A program made the translations under genes and the position numbers. Of a DNA stretch of 13,167 nucleotides, positions 7,247 through 13,167 are shown in pieces. Under the pieces are notes generated by a model. The model searched no databases, had not been told where the DNA came from, and saw only the letters and a list, made by a program, of their open reading frames with translations. The stretch is from Dinghuibacter sp035492835 (GTDB lineage: Bacteria; Bacteroidota; Bacteroidia; Chitinophagales; Chitinophagaceae): NCBI RefSeq assembly GCF_035492835.1, contig NZ_DATJIY010000019.1, positions 1 through 13,167 on the forward strand, written 5' to 3'. Each line of letters starts with the position of its first letter. The first letter of the stretch is position 1.

Positions 7247-9225
7247 AACCCGTAGCCCTTCTTTCGGCCCTGACCTTCGCCCTCGCCGCTACCGCGTCCC
7301 TTGCGTCCGCCGCCCCCGCCCCGGACACCGTCTTCGACTACACGACACCGGTATCCTGGCCCGCGACCCCGAAGCTCCATAGCGTCCCCGCCGCCTTCGG
7401 CGACGCCAGCGCCGTGACGGTCCTCGACGAGCGCTCCACCGAGTTCCGCAAAGAAGGCGACGGCTTCGCCGTCTACGAGACCTTCCACAAGATCATCCAC
7501 ATCCGCGACGACAAGGGCATCGAGATGTTCAACAAGATGTACCTCCCCGTCCGCGAAGGCAGCGAGGTCTCGAACATAAAGGCCCGCACCGTCACCGCCG
7601 CCGGCAAGGTCATCGACGTGACCCCCGACAAGATAAAGTCCACCACCGAAGACGGGAACGAATACCGCCAGTTCGCCATGGACGGCGTGGAAAAGGGCTC
7701 CGAGGTGGAATACTACTACGAGCAAAAACGCCCCTTCTACCTCTTTGGCTCCGAGTTCTTCCAGAACGGCCAGGTGCCCTGCGTCACGGCGCGTTTCCTG
7801 CTCATCAGCCCGCCCTCCATGCAGTTCAGCGCCAAGGGCTACAACGGCTTTACGGTGAGCCCCGACAGCATCATCGCCGACAAGCGGATCATCGTCGGCC
7901 AGGAAGAGAACATCCGCGACCTCCCGGAAGAGAAGTATTCCTTCCGCGACCAGTACCTGTCGCGCGTCGACTTCAAGCTCAGCTATAACCGCAGCGGCGA
8001 CGGCGTCCCCGTGCGGCTGTATACCTGGCGTGACCTCGGCAAACGAGCCTACGCCTTCTATACCACCCACACCGACAAGGAAGACAAGGCCCTGCAAGCC
8101 TTTGCCCTCAAGCTGCCCGAGCCCACCGACACCAGCCTGGGCGGACGGATCAGTTTCCTGGAGGACTATATCAAGACGCACATCGACATCGACAAGAAGC
8201 TCACCTCCGCCGACGGCGACCAGCTCGTCCAGGTCCTGACCACGAAGACCGCCAACGACGAGGGCATCATCCGCCTTTTCGCGCGGCTCCTCCTCTGGGA
8301 GGACGTCCCCTTCGAGATCGTCCTGGCCAGCGACCGCTCCGGCATCCCGCTCGACCCCGACCTCGAAGACTGGGACCGCGCCGAAAACGTGCTGTTCTTT
8401 TTCCCCGGCACCGGCGCCTACATGGACCCCACCCAGGACGGCACGCGCTATCCCTACGTCCGCCCCAACCTTGCCGGCGGCCGCGGCATTTTCCTGAAGT
8501 CCATCTCACTGGGTTCCTATACCACCGCCACGGCCACCTGGGGCATGGTTCCCATCGCGCCCTGGGACTCCAGCTCGCTGGATATGGAGGCGGACATCCG
8601 TTTTAGCGGCGGCCTCGACACGCTGCTGGTGCACGGCCGCCAGATCATGACCGGTTACGGCGCCGCCGAATACCGCCCGATCTACACCTTCCTCCCCAAG
8701 GACAAGCAGGACGACGCCAACAAGGACATCATCAAATCCATCGGCAACAGCACCGACGTGAACAACATCGCCGTCCACAACCCGCACATGACCGACGCGT
8801 TCCACAACGCCCCGCTGGTCATCGAGGCCGACATCCGCTGCCCCGACCTCATCGAAAACGCCGGCAGCCGCCTCCTCGTCAAGATCGGCGAGATCATCGG
8901 CACCCAAACCGAAATGTACCAGGAGCGCCCCCGCCAGCTCCCCGCCGAGATGCCCTTCCCCCACAAGGAATACCGCACCATCACCCTCCACCTCCCCGAG
9001 GGCTACACCGCCAAGAACCTCAAGGACCTGAACATGGACGTGAGCTACCCCGACATGGGTTTCACCTCCTCTTACACCCAGACCGGTTCCGACGTCACCG
9101 TGGCCATCCACGAGTCCTACCGGACGCTGCGCTACCCCCTCGAGGCCTTCGACAACTTCAAAAAGGTCATCAACGCCTCCGCGGATTTCAACAAGGTCGT
9201 CCTCGTCCTCGAAAAAGCGAATTGA
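7243..9225 (+). CDS. Exported DUF3857 protein with degenerate transglutaminase-like core
   Basis: This 660-residue protein is a paralogue of the preceding gene product. It starts with a signal peptide (MKPVALLSALTFALAATASL, cleavage near ASA-AP). A DUF3857-type domain follows at about residues 40-235 (for example FHKIIHIRDDKGIEMFNKMY), then a transglutaminase-like region at about 240-400 and a beta-rich C-terminal part similar to the neighbour's (LPEGYTAKNL against IPQGYELSYL). Aligned by eye, the GDC motif becomes ANDEG (Asn338/Asp339), the catalytic His becomes Asn382, and only Asp395 (AYMDPTQD) is kept. The protein has just two cysteines in all, in VPCVTARF and DIRCPDL, neither in the active-site position. 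It therefore looks like a pseudoenzyme that may bind the same kind of ligand or regulate the active paralogue. It shares ATGA with the upstream gene, so the two are probably co-translated. The loss of activity is inferred from the alignment and has not been tested. Confidence 0.87.
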   Translation: MKPVALLSALTFALAATASLASAAPAPDTVFDYTTPVSWPATPKLHSVPAAFGDASAVTVLDERSTEFRKEGDGFAVYETFHKIIHIRDDKGIEMFNKMYLPVREGSEVSNIKARTVTAAGKVIDVTPDKIKSTTEDGNEYRQFAMDGVEKGSEVEYYYEQKRPFYLFGSEFFQNGQVPCVTARFLLISPPSMQFSAKGYNGFTVSPDSIIADKRIIVGQEENIRDLPEEKYSFRDQYLSRVDFKLSYNRSGDGVPVRLYTWRDLGKRAYAFYTTHTDKEDKALQAFALKLPEPTDTSLGGRISFLEDYIKTHIDIDKKLTSADGDQLVQVLTTKTANDEGIIRLFARLLLWEDVPFEIVLASDRSGIPLDPDLEDWDRAENVLFFFPGTGAYMDPTQDGTRYPYVRPNLAGGRGIFLKSISLGSYTTATATWGMVPIAPWDSSSLDMEADIRFSGGLDTLLVHGRQIMTGYGAAEYRPIYTFLPKDKQDDANKDIIKSIGNSTDVNNIAVHNPHMTDAFHNAPLVIEADIRCPDLIENAGSRLLVKIGEIIGTQTEMYQERPRQLPAEMPFPHKEYRTITLHLPEGYTAKNLKDLNMDVSYPDMGFTSSYTQTGSDVTVAIHESYRTLRYPLEAFDNFKKVINASADFNKVVLVLEKAN

Positions 9226-9404
9226 TGCGCCGCTTCCCGCTTCTCTGCCTGGCGGCCCTCGCGTTCGACGTCGCCCCCCGCGCGCAGTCGCCCGCCGCCG
9301 CCGCCCCGCGCCTCCGCCTCACGTCGTTCAGCGACCCAACCCTGCCGTTCGGCGATTATAGCCCCCGCCGGGCGCCGCGGGCAGTTCTTTTGTTGGAAAA
9401 AAAC
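9225..9404 (+). other. In-frame secretory leader remnant ahead of the NHL lipoprotein
   Basis: An ATG overlaps the previous stop by one base (TGATG). It opens 60 codons that read MRRFPLLCLAALAFDVAPR, then AQSPAAAAPRLRL, with no stop before the ATG at 9405. The first 22 residues look like a signal peptide with an ARAQ-type cleavage site similar to those of the upstream genes. The rest is short, Pro/Arg/Ala-rich and matches no domain I know. Third positions are mostly G or C, as in coding DNA here. It may be the leftover beginning of a further exported gene in this cluster, a very short peptide gene fused by deletion to the next, or the true N-terminus of the NHL protein. The last is less likely because a second, better-formed lipoprotein signal follows. 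Confidence 0.4.
9364..9394 (+). terminator. Possible weak intrinsic terminator in the leader region
   Basis: CCCGC at 9364-9368 can pair with GCGGG at 9377-9381 around an 8-base loop, and a T-rich tract (TTCTTTTGTT, 9385-9394) follows. The stem is short and lies in GC-rich DNA, so chance pairing is possible. If real, it would separate the transglutaminase-like operon from the NHL gene, whose ATG at 9405 comes 10 bases after the tract. TTCTTTTG at 9385-9392 also resembles a -7 box at five of six fixed positions, so the same bases could instead be promoter. Confidence 0.25.
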
Positions 9405-10382
9405 ATGCGCAAACTTCCACTACTACTCCTTTTGCTCGCCGCCGCGTGCAGCAAGAAGAGCAACACCCCGGGGGCGCCCGCCGGCGGCAACGTCACCGTC
9501 TCGACGGTCACGCCGAACATGGGCTATGGCGTCGGCGGCATCACCGCCGACAGCAAGGGCAACGTCTATTTTTCGCTGACGACTTCGGCGGTCATCTACA
9601 AGATGGTGCCCGGCAGCGCGCCCACCGTATATGCGGGTATATCGGGCGACTTTGGTTTTGACAACGGCGCCGGCGCCTCGGCGACTTTTACCGACCCCGC
9701 CGCCCTGGCCATCGATGGCAGTGGCAATATCCTGGTGGCCGATTTCCTGTACACCGGTCTCCGCTTTATCTCATCGTCGGACCAGGTCGCCACGCTCGTG
9801 GCCAATGGACTCGACGGTCCGCAGGCGGTTTGCGTCGACGGCAGCGGCAACGCCTACACCGCCACCGAAATGGGCTCCGACGGGATCATGATGGTCACCA
9901 CCGGGGGCATGGCGTCGCTGTTTGCGGGCGACGGCAATACCGGTTACAAGGACGGCGCCCTGGCCTCGGCCGAGTTCACCAGCATCACGGGTCTTTGCAC
10001 CGACGGCAAGGGGACGATCTACGTCGCCGACGACGGCAAGATCAGGAAGATTTCGGGCGGCCAGGTCTCGACCCTCGCCGGTAACGGCCATGGCTATGCG
10101 GACGGCAAGGGCGCCGGCGCGCAATTTGCCGGCGCGATGGGGCTTTGTCTCGACAGCAAGGGCAACATCTATGTCGCCGACACCTACGACGACGTCATCC
10201 GCTTCGTAACCCCGGACGGCACCGTTACCACGCTCGCGGGCACCGGCAACCAGGGCGCCACCGACGGCCCCGGCCAGAACGCGACCTTCTACGAGCCCAC
10301 GAACCTTTGCTTCGGCAGCGACGGCAACCTCTATGTAGCCGACTATGGCAACGACGCGGTCCGCAAGATCGTGATCAAGTAG
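9405..10382 (+). CDS. NHL-repeat six-bladed beta-propeller lipoprotein
   Basis: The chosen start gives a clean lipoprotein signal, MRKLPLLLLLLAAACSKK, with the modified Cys at residue 15 preceded by AAA. It sits after an A-rich stretch typical of Bacteroidota starts. The 325-residue product then has a short Gly/Pro/Ala linker and six repeats from about residue 45 to the end. Each has the core [LIV]-x-x-D-x-x-G-N-[IL]-Y-V-A-D, as in LCLDSKGNIYVADTYDDVIR and NLYVADYGNDAVRKIVIK. This is the NHL pattern and predicts a six-bladed propeller anchored to a membrane and exposed to periplasm or surface. NHL propellers usually bind ligands or proteins; some are lyases, but no catalytic residues can be assigned here. 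An alternative start at 9225 (or TTG at 9222) would add 60-61 residues with an extra signal-like leader. The gene is followed by a 127-base gap. Confidence 0.85.
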   Translation: MRKLPLLLLLLAAACSKKSNTPGAPAGGNVTVSTVTPNMGYGVGGITADSKGNVYFSLTTSAVIYKMVPGSAPTVYAGISGDFGFDNGAGASATFTDPAALAIDGSGNILVADFLYTGLRFISSSDQVATLVANGLDGPQAVCVDGSGNAYTATEMGSDGIMMVTTGGMASLFAGDGNTGYKDGALASAEFTSITGLCTDGKGTIYVADDGKIRKISGGQVSTLAGNGHGYADGKGAGAQFAGAMGLCLDSKGNIYVADTYDDVIRFVTPDGTVTTLAGTGNQGATDGPGQNATFYEPTNLCFGSDGNLYVADYGNDAVRKIVIK

Positions 10383-10391
10383 GGCGCCCCG

Positions 10392-10477
10392 CCAAAAACC
10401 CGCGCGCGCCAAAACCGGCGCGGTTCCAAAAACCCGCGCCGCAAAAACCTCCCGCCCCGCGCGGTTCCAAAAACCCG
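10392..10477. repeat. Short GC-rich intergenic repeats with competing hairpins
   Basis: The 127-base gap between the NHL and glucosidase genes holds a perfect 19-base direct repeat, GCGCGGTTCCAAAAACCCG, at 10418-10436 and 10459-10477. The 11-base core CCAAAAACCCG occurs a third time at 10392-10402. The segment GGCGCGG (10417-10423) can pair with the preceding CGCGCC (10405-10410) through its first six bases, or in full with the following CCGCGCC (10434-10440), so two hairpins exclude each other. The A-runs are on the + strand, so no + strand intrinsic terminator with a T-tract is formed. Confidence 0.55.
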
Positions 10478-10483
10478 ATCCCG

Positions 10484-10491
10484 TACCTTCG
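10484..10491 (+). promoter_or_regulatory. Candidate -7 box for the glucosidase gene
   Basis: TACCTTCG matches the Bacteroidota -7 consensus TAnnTTTG at five of six fixed positions and lies 18 bases before the ATG at 10510. A matching TTTG -33 box about 19-21 bases upstream is not seen; only a GGTTCC segment of the repeat is there. It is the best promoter candidate in the gap but remains weak. Confidence 0.35.
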
Positions 10492-10509
10492 CGTGAAATG
10501 TACGCATAG

Positions 10510-13140
10510 ATGGGGGCTGAACAAGACAGGCTCAGGTCGCCGGTTTGGAAACGATGGGGACCCTATGTATCCGACAGGCAATGGGGCACCGTACGTGAAG
10601 ACTACAGCGAAAACGGAGACGCGTGGAACTACTCCACCCACGACATGGCCCGCAGCAAGGCCTACCGGTGGGGGGAGGAGGGGATCGCCGGGATTTCCGA
10701 CGACAGGCAGCTGTTGTGCTTTTCGCTGGCGATGTGGAATCATAAGGACCCCATCCTGAAGGAGGTGCTGTTCGGCCTGGCTAACAAGGAAGGCAACCAT
10801 GGGGAGGACGTCAAGGAGCTCTACTACTACCTCGACAACACGCCCACGCATGCGTACATGAAGATGCTCTACAAGTATCCCCAGTCGCCCTTCCCGTACG
10901 TCCAGCTGAAGGAGGAAAACGCCCGCCGCACCCGTGAAGAGCCGGAGTACGAGCTCTTCGACACGGGGCTCTTTGACCGGGACGCGTACTTCGACGTCAC
11001 CGTGGAATACGCCAAGGCGGGGCCCGAGGACATCCTCGTCCGCATCACCGCGCATAACCGCGGCCGTAAGTCCGCCTACCTCGACCTGCTGCCCACGCTC
11101 TGGTTCCGCAACACCTGGAGCTGGGAGGAGCACGCCTACAAACCCGGGATGGGCCTGGGCGCCGCCGGGATCGCCGTCGTCCACAAGGACGTGGGCGTCA
11201 AGGCCTGTTATTTCCAGGAGGGGGGCGAGGCCCTGTTTTGTAACAACGAAACCAACCCGCACCGGTTATTCGGCAACGATACCACGGAAGAATATTTCAA
11301 AGACGGCGTCCACGAGCACGTCGTCCACGGCCTGAACACCGTCGACCCTCGCCGGATGGGGACAAAGGCCGCGGTACGCTACGCCCTCTACATCCCCGGT
11401 CGCAAAAGCCAGACCATCCGGCTCCGGCTCTCGCCCCGCGACCTGGACGGGGGAGGCTATGACGCGTTTGCGGATTTCGAGGACGTTTTCGCGCAGCGGA
11501 TACGGGAAGCGGACGAATTCTACGCCGACCTCCAGCAAAAGATACAGGACGAAGACCACCGCCGTATTCAACGGCAGGCCCTCGCCGGTATCCTTTGGAG
11601 CAAACAATTCTATTACTACAACGTCCAGCAGTGGCTCGCCGGCGACCCCACGCGCCCGCAACCGCCCAGCGCGCGTTACGCCGGCCGGAACCACGACTGG
11701 TGGCATCTCCACAACGACGATATCATTTCGATGCCGGACAAGTGGGAGTACCCCTGGTACGCCAACTGGGACCTGGCGTTCCAGTGCGTCACGCTGGCGC
11801 TGGTGGACATCGGTTTTGCGCAGCACCAGCTCGAGCTCCTGACCAAAGACTGGTACATGCACCCCAACGGGAAGATGCCCGCCTACGAATGGGCCTTCAA
11901 CGACGCCAACCCGCCGGTCTACGCCTGGGCGACCTGGGAGGTCTACCAGATGGGAAAGGAAAGCAACGGCGGCCGCGGCGACCGCGATTTCCTGGAAGGC
12001 ATGTTCCAAAAGCTCCTCGTCAACTTCACGTGGTGGGTTAACCGAAAGGATACCCGCGGGAACAACATCTTCGAAGGCGGCTTCCTCGGCCTGGACAACA
12101 TCGGCGTGTTCGACCGCAGCACCGTGCTGGAGGACGGCATCCTCGAACAGGCCGATTCGACCGGATGGATGACGCTGTTTGCGCTGACGATGCTCCGGAT
12201 GTCGATCGAGCTGGCGCACGCCAACAAACGCTACCTCGACATGGTCAGCAAGTTCTTCAGCCACTTCGTGTATATGGCGGGGGCGATCAACTCCTCCATC
12301 GAAAGGGGCGGCGGCGGGATGAGCAGCCTGTGGGACCGAGAAGACCGGTTCTTTTACGACCAGGTGCGGCGGTTCGACCTATCCACCGTCCGGCTGAAAG
12401 TACGGAGCATGGTGGGGCTGATCCCCCTGTATGCCGTGGACGTCCTGGACCGCCGCGCGCTGAACCAGGACCCCGAGTTCCTCCGCCACGTCGATTGGTT
12501 CCTCGAAAACCGACCCGACCTGCTCGCCCTGACCACACGCTGGGCCGCCGAGGCGTGGGAAGACCGGCACCTGCTGAGCCTCGTCCGCGACCGCCGGCTC
12601 AAAAGCGTCCTGAGCCGGATGCTCGACGAAGCCGAGTTCCTCGGCCCCACCGGCATCCGCTCACTGTCCAAGGTGCATGAGAACGAGCCGTTCCTGTTTT
12701 CCACCACCGACCGCACGTTTGGCGTCCGTTACCTCCCCGGCGAAAGCGACAACGACATGTACGGCGGCAACTCGAACTGGCGCGGCCCCGTGTGGTTCCC
12801 CGTCAATTTCATGCTCATCCGCAGCCTCCAGCGCTTCCACGACTTTTACGGCGACCGCTTCAAGGTTCCCTATCCGACCGGCGCCACCGACTACCGCAAC
12901 CTCGGCGACATTGCCCACGACCTCGGCGCGCGCCTGATCGCCCTCTTTACCCGCGACGCCCAGGGCCGCCGCCCTGTTTTCGGCGCCCGCGAGAAATTCC
13001 AGACCGACCCCCACTTCCGCGACCACATCCTCTTCTACGAGTACTTCCACGGCGAAACCGGCGAGGGCCTTGGCGCCGCCCACCAAACCGGCTGGACCGC
13101 CCTCGTAGCCAACCTCATCCAGATGCACTGGTCCAAATAG
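10510..13140 (+). CDS. GH63-type (mannosyl-oligosaccharide glucosidase-like) glycoside hydrolase
   Basis: The 876-residue product begins MGAEQDRLRSPVWKRWGPYV and continues with RQWGTVREDYS, SRAYRWGEEG-like and NKEGNHGEDVKELYYYLD segments. This is the conserved N-terminal half of the bacterial 'glucosidase' group of GH63. The C-terminal half, from about residue 340, should be the (alpha/alpha)6 barrel. It contains YPWYANWDLAF, whose Asp421 is the likely general acid, then NWRGPVWFPVNF, and near the end FYEYFHGETGEGLG followed by QTGWTALVANLI, where Glu844 is a candidate base. The catalytic assignments are by analogy. No signal peptide is seen, so it should act in the cytoplasm on an alpha-glucoside or related sugar; the exact substrate cannot be read from the sequence. 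A TAG directly precedes the ATG in frame, which fixes the start. Length is normal for the group and the frame is intact. It has no obvious sugar-metabolism neighbour in the window and seems to be its own transcription unit. Confidence 0.92.
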   Translation: MGAEQDRLRSPVWKRWGPYVSDRQWGTVREDYSENGDAWNYSTHDMARSKAYRWGEEGIAGISDDRQLLCFSLAMWNHKDPILKEVLFGLANKEGNHGEDVKELYYYLDNTPTHAYMKMLYKYPQSPFPYVQLKEENARRTREEPEYELFDTGLFDRDAYFDVTVEYAKAGPEDILVRITAHNRGRKSAYLDLLPTLWFRNTWSWEEHAYKPGMGLGAAGIAVVHKDVGVKACYFQEGGEALFCNNETNPHRLFGNDTTEEYFKDGVHEHVVHGLNTVDPRRMGTKAAVRYALYIPGRKSQTIRLRLSPRDLDGGGYDAFADFEDVFAQRIREADEFYADLQQKIQDEDHRRIQRQALAGILWSKQFYYYNVQQWLAGDPTRPQPPSARYAGRNHDWWHLHNDDIISMPDKWEYPWYANWDLAFQCVTLALVDIGFAQHQLELLTKDWYMHPNGKMPAYEWAFNDANPPVYAWATWEVYQMGKESNGGRGDRDFLEGMFQKLLVNFTWWVNRKDTRGNNIFEGGFLGLDNIGVFDRSTVLEDGILEQADSTGWMTLFALTMLRMSIELAHANKRYLDMVSKFFSHFVYMAGAINSSIERGGGGMSSLWDREDRFFYDQVRRFDLSTVRLKVRSMVGLIPLYAVDVLDRRALNQDPEFLRHVDWFLENRPDLLALTTRWAAEAWEDRHLLSLVRDRRLKSVLSRMLDEAEFLGPTGIRSLSKVHENEPFLFSTTDRTFGVRYLPGESDNDMYGGNSNWRGPVWFPVNFMLIRSLQRFHDFYGDRFKVPYPTGATDYRNLGDIAHDLGARLIALFTRDAQGRRPVFGAREKFQTDPHFRDHILFYEYFHGETGEGLGAAHQTGWTALVANLIQMHWSK

Positions 13141-13164
13141 GCCCTTGCCCCTAGGCGTCGGGCC
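13140..13164 (+). terminator. Possible hairpin after the glucosidase gene
   Basis: GGCCC (13140-13144) can pair with GGGCC (13160-13164), and a small inner stem GCC/GGC (13147-13149 with 13154-13156) can form within the loop. The window ends three bases later, so whether a T-tract follows cannot be seen. In such GC-rich DNA this may be chance. Confidence 0.2.
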
Positions 13165-13167
13165 CCT

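Noticed and set aside
9222..10382. TTG at 9222 as the start of the NHL gene
   Set aside because: An ATG follows directly at 9225, and the lipoprotein signal beginning at 9405 gives a better supported start.
10375..11262. A 295-codon minus-strand frame across the gap and the glucosidase start
   Set aside because: It overlaps strongly conserved GH63 sequence on the + strand and its product is low-complexity with no recognised motif.

Overview
The window looks like a high-GC Bacteroidota chromosome segment, plausibly Chitinophagaceae-like. The clade evidence is a type A T9SS C-terminal sorting domain on one protein, A-rich regions rather than strong Shine-Dalgarno sites before starts, and weak matches to the Bacteroidota -7 box (TAnnTTTG). 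The family-level placement is inference. All seven supported genes lie on the + strand and fill almost the whole window. I see no tRNA, rRNA, CRISPR array, transposase or integrase.

Region 1 (1-1994) holds the 3' end of a glycine/serine/threonine-rich, tail-fibre-like or adhesin-like protein. An ATGA overlap joins it to a secreted 488-residue protein that ends in a T9SS sorting domain. Together they look like a cell-surface pair. Region 2 (about 1992-9225) is a tightly packed set of exported proteins. It starts with a very long TPR plus MORN-type repeat protein (1088 aa). A 26-base overlap leads to a DUF3857/transglutaminase-like protein with an intact Cys-His-Asp triad. A 4-base ATGA overlap then leads to a paralogous DUF3857 protein whose transglutaminase-like core has lost the catalytic Cys and His. 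All three begin with signal peptides, so they should act in the periplasm or at the outer membrane. Their joint role is not known to me.

Region 3 (9225-10382) begins with a short in-frame leader that looks like a second signal peptide. It runs without a stop into the ATG of a lipoprotein carrying a six-bladed NHL beta-propeller. Region 4 (10383-10509) is a non-coding gap with short GC-rich repeats, competing hairpins and a weak promoter. Region 5 (10510-13140) is a complete cytoplasmic GH63-type glucosidase of 876 aa, with the last 27 bases forming a possible hairpin.

The parts most worth a second look are the active/inactive transglutaminase pair next to the MORN giant, the stacked leaders before the NHL lipoprotein, and the repeat-bearing gap before the glucosidase gene.
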